A stretch of DNA of 64,000 nucleotides, taken from Paenibacillus wynnii (GTDB taxonomy: Bacteria; Bacillota; Bacilli; Paenibacillales; Paenibacillaceae). The number at the start of each line of letters is the position of its first letter. The first letter of the stretch is position 1. The notes under the pieces are model-generated. The model was given only the letters and a program-made list of their open reading frames with translations. It was not told the origin of the DNA and ran no database searches. Positions 9,201 through 15,991 of the stretch are shown here, one piece after another. The stretch covers positions 2,170,001-2,234,000 of the forward strand of contig NZ_JQCR01000003.1 in the NCBI RefSeq assembly GCF_000757885.1, written 5' to 3'. A program made the position numbers and the translations under genes.

Positions 9201-9349
9201 TTGGCGGTTGGTGGTCCCTCATAGAACACATAGTTCGGACGTCCCTCTCGGTTCTCCATCGATCTGCGGAACGTATTCTCGTCGCTCCACTTCTTCAGTA
9301 TGCGGACATCTCTTGCCCGCGCTTTTTCCTTGATATCTACCTTTTGCAT
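6257..9349 (-). CDS. ileS: Isoleucyl-tRNA synthetase, eukaryote-like (type 2) form
   Basis: This class Ia synthetase has 1030 residues and charges tRNA-Ile in the cytoplasm. The HIGH motif reads PHIGH at residues 53-57, and the KMSKS loop is NGQKMSKSKGN near residue 590. The start at 9349 follows AAAGGA. The open frame continues upstream to 9562, but that stretch is the T-box leader and is not coding. The catalytic block reads FYEGPPTANGAPHIGHV and AGWDTHGLPVE, which I associate with the IleS2 class rather than the common bacterial IleS1. The C-terminus lacks the Cys-rich zinc module of IleS1, and the length (over 1000) also fits type 2. Known IleS2 enzymes tend to tolerate mupirocin, but resistance here is inference only. 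Confidence 0.95.
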   Translation of the reverse strand: MQKVDIKEKARARDVRILKKWSDENTFRRSMENREGRPNYVFYEGPPTANGAPHIGHVLGRVIKDFIGRYQTMKGYRVIRKAGWDTHGLPVELGVEKQLGISGKQEIEEYGVEKFIQKCKASVFGYEKQWREFTEAIGYWTDLDNPYITLENTYIESVWNILATVHEKGLLYRGHRVSPYCPSCQTTLSSHEVAQGYKTVKDLSATAKFKLDDSGDYVLAWTTTPWTLPAHMALAMNPDMDYVRVQQEDGVYILAKNLVEEVMKGEHTVLSTHKGSEFIGKTYQPPFGYIQAEKSNIIVGASFVTDASGTGIVHMAPAHGEDDYKSCRENGITFVNVVDTLGKYTDIVTDFAGRFVKDCDLDIVKMLSEKGLLYGKEKYEHSYPFCWRCDTPLLYYATDSWFINTTAIKDQLIANNNSVNWYPGHVREGRFGKFLDELVDWNISRNRYWGTPLNVWVCQDTGKEFAPHSIAELREMATTDVPEDIELHKPYVDNIQLRSPFSEGGVMVRTSEVIDVWFDSGSMPFAQSHYPFENADNLNDQYPADMICEGIDQTRGWFYSLLAVSTLFKGVAPYKAVIATGHILDENGQKMSKSKGNVIDPWEIMNEYGTDAFRWAILSDSAPWNNKRFSRSLVGETKSKVVDTLVNTHAFLTLYAGIDGYDPAEHPFKVSEHKLDRWILSRLNSLILVVEKGLAVNDFVNSSKAIENFVDELSNWYIRRSRDRFWGSGLGEDKLDAYRTLTRVLLTTATLMAPFTPMLSEDIFTNLGGGESVHLADYPVADESLIDKNLEQDMESARAIVELARNVRNETGIKTRQPLSELIVSMDHSFDAAGYGDIVKDEINIKNLVLETSDSGFVDFTLKLNLKVAGKKYGKNVGFIQSLLKGLDSDSTRKTVQDGVITIATPEGDELQVTAEELLVEKQAKPGFASASGYGITVALNTEITPALEQEGWVREIVRAVQDYRKRLDLPIDKRIALTLNIDDELKAAVTVFEDVLRENVLVTTIEFGGDYTFETVDAGGKSIGIYIKA

Positions 9350-9386
9350 GGGGGTCAATCCTTTCAAATAATATTTCACTGAAAAC

Positions 9387-9706
9387 AAAAAAGAGCATCT
9401 CTCCACCCCCAAAGGGGCGAGACGACGCTCGCGATACCACCCTAATTCAGTGCTTGAGGTGCTTCCATACAGGAAACAGCCAGTCAGCACGATCTCAGTT
9501 CCGCGCCAAAAGTTCAAGCACGGGTCCGGTGTAACGTCCGGCAGACGGCTTAGCTTACGCACGAATGAACGCTTCAGCTAGGCTTCTAGGGGAAGATCTT
9601 CCTTCAGGGTCTGAACATCGGCTCTCAGCAATCACCGACTCTCTGGGGAACGCAACCTTGTCGTACTGGTCCCTTCATCGAATACATATGAACATTGTAC
9701 AGATAT
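9387..9706 (-). promoter_or_regulatory. T-box riboswitch leader of ileS (Ile specifier)
   Basis: The conserved T-box AGGGTGGTATCGCG is at 9443-9430 on the minus strand. It can pair with uncharged tRNA through the antiterminator. It is followed by a GC-rich terminator (GAGC...GCTC with TTTTTT, 9430-9387). Stem I features lie upstream, including AGAGAG and a candidate specifier ATC (Ile codon) at 9597-9595 inside GGAAGATCTTCC. Low charging of tRNA-Ile should favour readthrough into ileS. The plus-strand open frame at 9565-9747 is spurious. Confidence 0.92.
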
Positions 9707-9712
9707 GTTCTA

Positions 9713-9741
9713 GTTATAGCCTCTTTGACTCCAAATGTCAA
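9713..9741 (-). promoter_or_regulatory. SigA promoter of the ileS T-box leader
   Basis: TTGACA (9741-9736) and TATAAC (9718-9713) are separated by 17 bases, placing the transcript start near 9706, just ahead of stem I of the T-box. Confidence 0.8.
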
Positions 9742-9842
9742 TATTAGAGGTTATTAAGGGGGATAACTTCCCCTATTGGAGTGGAGAGTGAAATAGATGT
9801 ATTTCATACATTTATTTATTGATTATCCATCGTATGTAATGA

Positions 9843-9980
9843 TTTAATTGCACTAAATACACCTATATAGCTGAGAAGCGGCTTCTTCAGTTTAATAAGT
9901 GCTAGATAGTTGTAGAAAGTACACTTATATGAGTTGCTCCTATGAAAAAATGGAGTTTAACTGCACTAAGTGCAATTAAA
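9843..9980. repeat. Intergenic element bounded by 12-bp inverted repeats
   Basis: TTTAATTGCACT (9843-9854) is matched by its exact complement at 9969-9980. An internal imperfect hairpin CTGAGAAGC/GGCTTCTTCAG lies between them. The right end overlaps the divIVA terminator. It could be a small palindromic repeat element, or simply a second hairpin arm competing with the terminator. No protein is encoded. Confidence 0.4.
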
Positions 9981-9987
9981 CTCCATT
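9945..9987 (-). terminator. Intrinsic terminator after divIVA
   Basis: On the minus strand AATGGAGTTTAA pairs with TTAAACTCCATT around an inner TGCACTTAGTGCA stem and is followed by TTTTTT. It ends the divIVA-side operon before the ileS promoter. Confidence 0.85.
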
Positions 9988-9999
9988 ATCATATACCTC

Positions 10000-10497
10000 T
10001 TAAATAACGCCTTCACGGACCTCACGAATTTCACCGCGGCTGTCCAATGCATCCCAATCATCCTGGGAGAGAAGCTCGAGCTGAGCTTCAAGAAGTGTCC
10101 GGAATCGAGTCCGGTAGATAGAAGCTTGCTTACGTAGCTCCTCCGTTTCTATCGAAACCTTCCGGGATTTAGACAGTGCCTCATTTATAATCCGGTCGGC
10201 ATTCTTCTCCGATTCCTTGATGATAAGCTGAGACTCCTTCTTCGCATTGCTTTTCACTTCATCTGCCGCTTCTTGAGCAACGATGATCGTCTTGGAAAGT
10301 GTTTCTTCAATATGCACAAAATGATTTAAACGCTCTTGAATGGATAAAAGCTGATTGTGCAGCTCCTTATTCTCACGGATGACGATTTCGTAATCCTTGA
10401 TCACCTGATCCAAAAATTCGTTGACCTCATCCTCATCATAACCTCGGAAGCGCCGGGCGAATTCCTTGTTATGTATATCGAGCGGTGTTAATGGCAT
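10000..10497 (-). CDS. divIVA: DivIVA, polar/septal curvature-sensing scaffold
   Basis: The protein has 165 residues. The N-terminal lipid-binding region has the family motif MPLTPLDIHNKEFARRF and GYDEDEVNEFLDQ. A long coiled coil follows, from about residue 35 to 150. The start at 10497 has AGGAGGTG 8 bases upstream; the frame extends 12 residues further but without a ribosome site. DivIVA gathers at negatively curved membrane, at septa and poles, and recruits partners. It sits at the end of the ylm run, as in B. subtilis. A TGTCGAA word lies about 125 bases upstream, but I do not count it as evidence of Spo0A control. Confidence 0.95.
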   Translation of the reverse strand: MPLTPLDIHNKEFARRFRGYDEDEVNEFLDQVIKDYEIVIRENKELHNQLLSIQERLNHFVHIEETLSKTIIVAQEAADEVKSNAKKESQLIIKESEKNADRIINEALSKSRKVSIETEELRKQASIYRTRFRTLLEAQLELLSQDDWDALDSRGEIREVREGVI

Positions 10498-10655
10498 GCT
10501 GTATGCACCTCCTAGAATTTCGGACCTCTTCATGCTATTTCATTCAGAGCATCCCCTAGCCTGCCTCTATACAATTATCGGCGTCCGGCTGCTGAAATGT
10601 TTGCTGTCTTGAGTTAATGAATTTCGACAATTAACCTCGAATTCCTGCAAGGTGA

Positions 10656-11438
10656 CTATACAAATTTACCAACCTGAACATGATAACGTCCCTTTTTGGT
10701 CAACCCGCCTATCTCCATTACCCTGAATCGACCAAAGCCTTGTACAGAAACCATATCGCCTTCCTTAAGCGCGAAGGAAGGATCTTCTTCCACCTTCCAA
10801 TTCACCCGTACTCGTCCACCCTTAATCGGAACTAGAATCTTGCTCCGGCTCAGGCGGCATACATCTGCAGCAATACCATCTAACCGTAAAGAGGCAACCG
10901 TAAAGTCCATCAATTCAAGCTTGCTCTCCATACTGCGGAGAGCAGATAGCGGCAATATCTCCGTACTCACGGATACCCGATGGACTCCATTCAAATGGAT
11001 AGCCAGATAATCAGCGATATCGGATGTTACGACGGCATGGCAACCGTTCTCGACGACACGAATATCGCCAATTTTACTTCTTTTAATGCCAAGGCCTAGA
11101 ATGGAACCCATATAATCGCTATGCTCCAAAGCCTGAAACTTTTGTTCGATAGGAGTAATTGCGAGCACCTTCATCTGCATATCCTCATCGCCCAAATCAC
11201 GATAATCTGGTGCGATGATCGCCCGCCGCCGCTCCGCATCCTGATCTCCGCCTTCCCATCTGACGATAACGTCGGGGTGACGGTTAACCAGGCTTTGCAG
11301 AATATAGCCCTGCCGCGGATCTAAGAAATCGGTCAGCTTGACCTCATGATACTCTCCTGCATGACTAACCCATTCCCAGGCCCTGTCCACAAATTGCCGT
11401 TCATCCGGGTGAAAGTGGCCGTAGACTTCGTTCTTCAT
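10656..11438 (-). CDS. ylmH: YlmH, S4-domain RNA-binding protein
   Basis: The protein has 260 residues. The C-terminal 80 form an S4 RNA-binding domain (DFTVASLRLDGIAADVCRLS, then LVPIKGGRVRVNWK). The N-terminal two thirds match the YlmH family (FHPDERQFVDRAWEW). The family binds ribosomes, and recent work links it to handling of stalled 50S-peptidyl-tRNA complexes; older work linked it to division because of its location. It starts 4 bases after the ylmG stop, so the two are probably co-translated. Confidence 0.9.
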   Translation of the reverse strand: MKNEVYGHFHPDERQFVDRAWEWVSHAGEYHEVKLTDFLDPRQGYILQSLVNRHPDVIVRWEGGDQDAERRRAIIAPDYRDLGDEDMQMKVLAITPIEQKFQALEHSDYMGSILGLGIKRSKIGDIRVVENGCHAVVTSDIADYLAIHLNGVHRVSVSTEILPLSALRSMESKLELMDFTVASLRLDGIAADVCRLSRSKILVPIKGGRVRVNWKVEEDPSFALKEGDMVSVQGFGRFRVMEIGGLTKKGRYHVQVGKFV

Positions 11439-11442
11439 CCTA

Positions 11443-11712
11443 TTAGCCTATAAAGTATCTCAGAACTGACTTTAATCCGCCTGCTGCAAACTCCAGCACA
11501 ATTAATGCGATGAAAGGCGAAATATCAAGCGTTCCGAAAAGGGGGGGGATAATCTTACGAAATGGCTTTAGATACGGTTCGACCAGCTTGCTTAACAGCT
11601 CCCCGATGAAAGTATCACGCACATTAGGCAGCCAGGACATCAATACATAGAAAATAATCATGTAAAAATAAATATTGAACAGTATATTAATAATCGAATT
11701 AACTTGATCCAA
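11443..11712 (-). CDS. ylmG: YggT-family membrane protein YlmG
   Basis: The protein has 89 residues and two hydrophobic helices, one at the start (IINILFNIYFYMIIFYVLMSW) and one near the end (ISPFIALIVLEFAAGG). The conserved loop KLVEPYLKPFRKIIPP lies between them. Bacterial and plastid relatives affect chromosome or nucleoid arrangement and division, but the biochemical role is unknown. It lies 7 bases downstream of sepF in the same operon. Confidence 0.9.
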   Translation of the reverse strand: MDQVNSIINILFNIYFYMIIFYVLMSWLPNVRDTFIGELLSKLVEPYLKPFRKIIPPLFGTLDISPFIALIVLEFAAGGLKSVLRYFIG

Positions 11713-11719
11713 AACCCGT

Positions 11720-12169
11720 TCACCTCATTCTGTTATAATCTTGTTCGTCACCTAGGATTTCAGTAATGGAGCCTTGAATTTCAACTGTATCCGGTGTGCA
11801 CATAAATATATTTCCCCCAATTTTGGAGATTCCTCCACCAAGGGCATATACGGTACCGCTGATAAAATCAATAATTCGCATCGCTTGGTCATTGCGTACA
11901 CGCTGCAAATTGATGACAACCGTCCGGTGCGCACGGAGATGGTCGGCAATTTCCTGAGCCTCATCATACGAACGGGGCTCATACAGTACAACCTTCACAT
12001 TTTTTTGCGAATGAATACTGACTACATTGCCAGCACGTTGGTTTTTGCGGGTCTCTACAGGTACAGGTTCAAAATCTTCCTCATCACGAGAAGAAATTTG
12101 TTCCCGTTCTACAATCTCTTCTTCCTCCTGCAAACCCAAAAAGTTCATAAACCGGTTCATCACACCCAT
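11720..12169 (-). CDS. sepF: SepF, FtsZ-associated division protein
   Basis: The protein has 149 residues. The N-terminal amphipathic helix (MGVMNRFMNFLGLQ) should bind membrane. A charged linker follows, and the C-terminal SepF domain (VKVVLYEPRSYDEAQEIADHL) forms rings that bundle FtsZ polymers. The ATG at 12169 shares one base with the ylmE stop (TGATG) and has AGGAGG 7 bases upstream. The GTG one codon earlier is a less likely start. The FtsZ C-terminal tail in this window, IPTFLRNR, is the expected partner. Confidence 0.95.
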   Translation of the reverse strand: MGVMNRFMNFLGLQEEEEIVEREQISSRDEEDFEPVPVETRKNQRAGNVVSIHSQKNVKVVLYEPRSYDEAQEIADHLRAHRTVVINLQRVRNDQAMRIIDFISGTVYALGGGISKIGGNIFMCTPDTVEIQGSITEILGDEQDYNRMR

Positions 12170-12867
12170 CACGATCCCTCCTCATGGCCTACTAATACCG
12201 TGCCCAGGCGAACCCAGGTGGATCCTTCTTCTATAGCTACTTCAAAATCATTTGACATTCCCATAGACAGTTCAAGTATCGGGTGAGGTGTAAGTGCCTG
12301 TTGATTCAATTGATCGCGCAACTCGCGTAACCCCCTAAATACAGGACGGGTAAGCTCCGGATCTTCCTCAAAAGGAGCCATTGTCATGAGCCCAATAACT
12401 TTTACACGGTCCAACTCTGATATACTCCGCAAAAAGGCAGGAACTTCCTCCGGTGCCAGACCATATTTGCTATCTTCGCCCGAAATGTTAACTTGAAGAA
12501 ATACATTAACGTCAATTCCTGCCGTCTTTGCTTTTCTTTGCAGCTCCTGCGCCAGAGAGAGCCGGTCCAAAGAATGTATATATTGAAATTTGCCGATAAC
12601 GTCCCTGACTTTGTTAGTCTGTAGATGCCCGATAAAATGCCAAATTCCTTGATCTCCGAGTGCTTCCCATTTACTCTCAGCATCCTGCCAGCGGCTTTCG
12701 CCGATATGCTCCATAGAGGCTTTCAGTACAGACGCAACCATATTCAAAGATACATATTTCGTAACCGCAATCACATGGACATCACTTGGATTCCGGCCAC
12801 TTGCCTTACAGGCTTGCTGTATGCGCTCATTAACTCCGGCTATTCTCTCCTGCAACGTCAAGGCCAA
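12169..12867 (-). CDS. ylmE: YggS/PLPBP-family pyridoxal phosphate homeostasis protein (YlmE)
   Basis: The protein has 232 residues with the PLP lysine in HVIAVTKYVS (Lys37). It shows family blocks GESRWQDAESKW, WHFIGHLQTNK and SMGMSNDFEVAIEEGSTWVRLG. The family binds PLP in an alanine-racemase-like barrel but is not known to be a classical enzyme; it maintains vitamin B6 and amino-acid balance. Translation begins with TTG at 12867, with AAAGGAG 9 bases upstream. The stop overlaps the sepF start. Confidence 0.92.
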   Translation of the reverse strand: MALTLQERIAGVNERIQQACKASGRNPSDVHVIAVTKYVSLNMVASVLKASMEHIGESRWQDAESKWEALGDQGIWHFIGHLQTNKVRDVIGKFQYIHSLDRLSLAQELQRKAKTAGIDVNVFLQVNISGEDSKYGLAPEEVPAFLRSISELDRVKVIGLMTMAPFEEDPELTRPVFRGLRELRDQLNQQALTPHPILELSMGMSNDFEVAIEEGSTWVRLGTVLVGHEEGS

Positions 12868-12870
12868 AAT

Positions 12871-13722
12871 TCAACTCTCCTTTATTCCGATCCAGCTCGT
12901 CATTCTTCCTGTAACACCGTTTTCCTTACGATAGGAAAAAAATAAATCAGGATTACAGCTTGTACACCAAGTTGTACATTCGATATGAGTCGGCAATATT
13001 CCTGCTTTTATCATAATGCGTTGGTTCAATTCTTTCAAGTTAAGCATGCTTTTGTCACCATTTGCTTCGGATTGTCTATATACACTTTCCGAAAATGGAG
13101 TTACCCCCTCCGAGGATTCCTCCAGTAGGTGAACATGCTTCATGACCTGATCATTGACCTCGTAACAGCAATCTCCGATTGAAGGTCCTATAGCCGCTAA
13201 AACATCCTCGGCACAGCTTCCGTATACCTCGCTCATTTTACTTACCATAGCAGCAGCGATTTCCGCCACAGTCCCCTTCCAGCCCGCGTGAGCCAGCCCT
13301 ACTGCCGAGCGTACCGGGTCATAGAAGTATAACGGGACACAATCGGCGTAAAAGGAAGTCAGCAGCACACCTGGTACATTGGTGATCAACCCATCCGTAT
13401 CTGAAAAGGCCGAAGTTCTGTCTCGACTCCCACGCCCACGATCCTTGAGATCGACTACAGCAATGTTCACTCCATGAGTCTGTTCCCCGCAAGTCCAGTC
13501 TTCCAGTTGGAAGCTGAGGCTCTCAGCAAGAGTTCTACGGTTGCTTATAACATCCTGCGGATCATCACCCACATGAAAAGCACAATTGAGACTTTCATAA
13601 GGCGCCTTGCCGACCCCACCCTGCCTGCTCGTAAATCCGGCAGTGATCGCTGCATGCTCTTGATGCCATAGTTTTAGACGGAATAAGCGCGGTAACCCAT
13701 CCTCCAACACAAACGGTTCCAT
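12871..13722 (-). CDS. pgeF: Peptidoglycan editing factor PgeF (YlmD; multicopper-oxidase-like LACC1/YfiH family)
   Basis: The protein has 283 residues. Conserved metal or active-site residues are visible in EQTHGVNIAVV, the Cys of SFYADCVPLYFYD, and the His of GLAHAGWKGT. E. coli YfiH removes wrongly incorporated L-Ser from peptidoglycan precursors; other members have purine nucleoside activities. The ATG at 13722 is preceded by AGAGGTGAG. The longer frame to 13827 runs into the ylmC terminator region and is not used. Confidence 0.9.
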   Translation of the reverse strand: MEPFVLEDGLPRLFRLKLWHQEHAAITAGFTSRQGGVGKAPYESLNCAFHVGDDPQDVISNRRTLAESLSFQLEDWTCGEQTHGVNIAVVDLKDRGRGSRDRTSAFSDTDGLITNVPGVLLTSFYADCVPLYFYDPVRSAVGLAHAGWKGTVAEIAAAMVSKMSEVYGSCAEDVLAAIGPSIGDCCYEVNDQVMKHVHLLEESSEGVTPFSESVYRQSEANGDKSMLNLKELNQRIMIKAGILPTHIECTTWCTSCNPDLFFSYRKENGVTGRMTSWIGIKES

Positions 13723-13830
13723 ATTCTCACCTCTGAAATCAGTGTACCACAAGAAGAACTCGGCCCTAAATCCTTTATATAATAATACCCTTTGCTGGCA
13801 GCTCGTAAGCTTACCCCGGTTCATCATGCA

Positions 13831-13863
13831 AAAAAAGGCGCACAGGCTAATATGTGCGCCTTT
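13831..13863 (-). terminator. Terminator overlapping the ylmC 3' end
   Basis: The perfect stem GGCGCACA/TGTGCGCC has its minus-strand T-run at 13837-13831. The ylmC stop codon (13849-13847) sits in the loop, so the terminator is partly coding. Confidence 0.8.
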
Positions 13864-14191
13864 CGTTACGATCTACACGTTCGAGATATACCGTCTCCCG
13901 CTGCTCCTCCTGATATGGATTTCGCAGTTCTTCCATTTTTACCAACACCACATCGGAGCCGATTTTAACAATATTTCTCCAAGGAATAATGAGGTCTGAC
14001 CCGCCGCCAAACAGTCCCATAAACCGGGTATAACCAGGTACCACAATAGCCTCAATGACGCCCTTTCTTAAATCCAGTTCCAGGTCGCTGATCTGTCCCA
14101 GACGTTTACCATCTACAATGTTAATGACGTCTTTAGTCTGAAAATCGGATATTTTCATTTTTTTGCCTGCCGCTAAGGATTCCTGACTCAC
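13847..14191 (-). CDS. ylmC: PRC-barrel protein YlmC/YmxH family
   Basis: The protein has 114 residues. A PRC-barrel core is visible (MKISDFQTKDVINIVDGKRLGQISDLELDL, shown only in part; then GSDLIIPWRNIVKIG). The GTG start at 14191 has a strong AGAGGTGG site. An ATG at 14158 is the conventional family start but has only a weak site. B. subtilis has the same gene between sigG and ylmD, and paralogues are sporulation-associated. The molecular role is unknown. Confidence 0.85.
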   Translation of the reverse strand: MSQESLAAGKKMKISDFQTKDVINIVDGKRLGQISDLELDLRKGVIEAIVVPGYTRFMGLFGGGSDLIIPWRNIVKIGSDVVLVKMEELRNPYQEEQRETVYLERVDRNERRTY

Positions 14192-14294
14192 TTCGCCACC
14201 TCTGTATCTTCAGACGTATTAATAAATATATGATTATAAAGCTTGGCAACATGTCATTTTTAGCGCCATCCCGAAATAAGATTTTCAATAAGAA

Positions 14295-14323
14295 AAGGCG
14301 ATCCTTTTTTAGGGGATCACCTT
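14295..14323 (-). terminator. Intrinsic terminator after sigG
   Basis: AAGGTGATCC pairs with GGATCGCCTT (minus strand) around an A/C-rich loop and is followed by TTTTC. It separates sigG from ylmC. Confidence 0.75.
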
Positions 14324-14347
14324 AGGATTTATCACTTTGGAATGTTC

Positions 14348-15130
14348 TTAAGATTTCACATACTTCTGCATTTGTTGAATGGCTGACTTCTCCAGACGTG
14401 AGACCTGAGCCTGGGAAATACCGATTTCATCGGCAACCTCCATTTGGGTTTTGCCTTCAAAAAATCGCATGGAGAGAATTCTCTTTTCCCTTTGCCCCAG
14501 TTTTCGCATAGCTTCACGCAAGGCAATTTCTTCAATCCAGGAGACATCCTTATTCTTATCATCGCTAATTTGATCCATTACATAGATCGGATCTCCACCG
14601 TCATGATAAATCGGTTCAAATAGGGAAACCGGATCCTGAATCGCATCTAGAGCAAAGACAACATCTTCCTTGGGCACGCCCAGGGCCTCGGCAATTTCTA
14701 ACAATGTCGGTTCTCGTGAATTCTGATTCGTAAGGCTGTCACGCACTTGAAGGGCCTTGTAGGCAATATCCCGAAGTGACCTCGAGACTCGAATCGGATT
14801 GTTATCACGTAAATATCGGCGAATTTCACCTATGATCATCGGTACTGCATATGTGGAGAATTTAACATTCTGCCCCAGATCAAAATTATCGATGGCTTTC
14901 ATCAGCCCGATGCAACCTACCTGAAACAAATCGTCTACGAACTCACCGCGATTGTTAAATCGTTGGATTACGCTTAGTACAAGTCTCAAGTTGCCATTAA
15001 CCAATTTCTCTCGGGCGGATCGTTCGCCCTGCTGCTGCAGTGAAGTGAATAACAGCCGCATCTCCACATTCGTAAGAACGGGTAGTTTGGATGTATCCAC
15101 ACCGCAAATCTCGACTTTATTTCGGGTCAT
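14348..15130 (-). CDS. sigG: RNA polymerase sigma-G (late forespore)
   Basis: The protein has 260 residues. The N-terminus RNKVEICGVDTSKLPVL is the sigma-G hallmark. Region 2 (GNLRLVLSVIQRF, DLFQVGCIGLMKAIDNF) and region 4 with a helix-turn-helix (TQMEVADEIGISQAQVSRLE) are complete. Sigma-G directs late forespore genes after engulfment. An ATG with GGGAGG upstream gives the start. The gene follows sigE, as in Bacillus, with a possible SigF/SigG promoter in the gap. Confidence 0.97.
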   Translation of the reverse strand: MTRNKVEICGVDTSKLPVLTNVEMRLLFTSLQQQGERSAREKLVNGNLRLVLSVIQRFNNRGEFVDDLFQVGCIGLMKAIDNFDLGQNVKFSTYAVPMIIGEIRRYLRDNNPIRVSRSLRDIAYKALQVRDSLTNQNSREPTLLEIAEALGVPKEDVVFALDAIQDPVSLFEPIYHDGGDPIYVMDQISDDKNKDVSWIEEIALREAMRKLGQREKRILSMRFFEGKTQMEVADEIGISQAQVSRLEKSAIQQMQKYVKS

Positions 15131-15164
15131 GATGATTTACCTCCCAAGGAGAAACATTACTGTA

Positions 15165-15194
15165 CATTATCTCCCGGGGGGGCCATTTTATTCC
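15165..15194 (-). promoter_or_regulatory. Candidate SigF/SigG-type promoter of sigG
   Basis: On the minus strand GGAATAA (15194-15188) and GGAGATAATG (15174-15165) fit the SigF consensus -35 (6 of 7) and -10 (all positions of GGNRANAHTR) with about 14 bases between. sigG in B. subtilis is transcribed by SigF and then SigG from this same gap. Assignment is by motif only. Confidence 0.5.
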
Positions 15195-15208
15195 TTACCG
15201 ATTTCTCT

Positions 15209-15931
15209 TTACACCATCTTGTTGAACTCTTTGCGCAGCCGCTTGATTATTCTTTTCTCCAGTCTAGAGATGTAGGATTGGGAAATACCAAGCAGATCCG
15301 CCACATCCTTTTGTGTTTTTTCTTCCCCGCCGCGCAGTCCAAAACGAAGCTCCATAATCAATCTTTCTCTTTCGCTCAGCTTTTCCAGCGCCTTTTGCAG
15401 CAGTTTACGATCCACCTGTTCCTCAATATTACGATAGATCGTATCATTCTCCGTACCCAGTACATCTGACAGCAATAATTCATTGCCATCCCAATCAATA
15501 TTCAGTGGTTCATCAAAAGAAACTTCACTCCGAGTCTTACTGTTACGCCGCAGGTACATCAAAATTTCGTTCTCGATACAGCGAGAGGCGTAGGTGGCCA
15601 GCTTTATTTTTTTCTCAGGGTCGAAGGTATTAACTGCCTTTATCAGCCCTATTGCTCCTATGGAAACCAGATCCTCGATGTTTATTCCCGTATTCTCAAA
15701 TTTACGTGCAATATAAACGACTAGCCGTAAATTACGTTCAATCAACATCGCCCGAACCGCTGCATCACCGCTAGATAGCCGCTGGAGCAAGTACTCCTCT
15801 TCTTCACGCGTCAAAGGGGGAGGCAAAGCCTCACTCCCCCCAATATAATAAATTTCCTGGCTTTTCAATCCCAGCAGAAAAAGCATTCGGTAATATTGCA
15901 ATTGCATAGCAATTCTCCATTTGACCATCAT
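15209..15931 (-). CDS. sigE: Pro-sigma-E, early mother-cell sigma factor
   Basis: The protein has 240 residues. The N-terminal pro-sequence (MMVKWRIAMQLQYYRMLFLL) is amphipathic and membrane-binding. Cleavage by SpoIIGA is expected near EIYYIGGSEALPPPL. Regions 2 and 4 are intact (ERNLRLVVYIARKFENTG; SQSYISRLEKRIIKRLR). I chose the ATG at 15931 because AAGGAGG lies 4 bases upstream. The frame extends 13 residues further without support. Sigma-E drives mother-cell transcription after septation. It lies directly downstream of its protease gene. Confidence 0.97.
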   Translation of the reverse strand: MMVKWRIAMQLQYYRMLFLLGLKSQEIYYIGGSEALPPPLTREEEEYLLQRLSSGDAAVRAMLIERNLRLVVYIARKFENTGINIEDLVSIGAIGLIKAVNTFDPEKKIKLATYASRCIENEILMYLRRNSKTRSEVSFDEPLNIDWDGNELLLSDVLGTENDTIYRNIEEQVDRKLLQKALEKLSERERLIMELRFGLRGGEEKTQKDVADLLGISQSYISRLEKRIIKRLRKEFNKMV

Positions 15932-15991
15932 TGTTCCTCCTTCAGGAAGTGCAGGTTCGCTTAAGTTCATGCGGAGTATATTCTTGCAAGA

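Noticed and set aside
8393..9382. A 329-codon plus-strand open frame opposite ileS
   Set aside because: It is antisense to a well-conserved synthetase gene, has no domain, and follows from codon use on the other strand.
9350..9562. N-terminal extension of IleS by 71 residues
   Set aside because: The region is the T-box leader with its terminator, and the ATG at 9349 has a good ribosome site and the normal protein start.
10623..10629. TGTCGAA Spo0A box upstream of divIVA
   Set aside because: A 7-base word is expected several times by chance in 64 kb on both strands, and no well-spaced promoter adjoins it.
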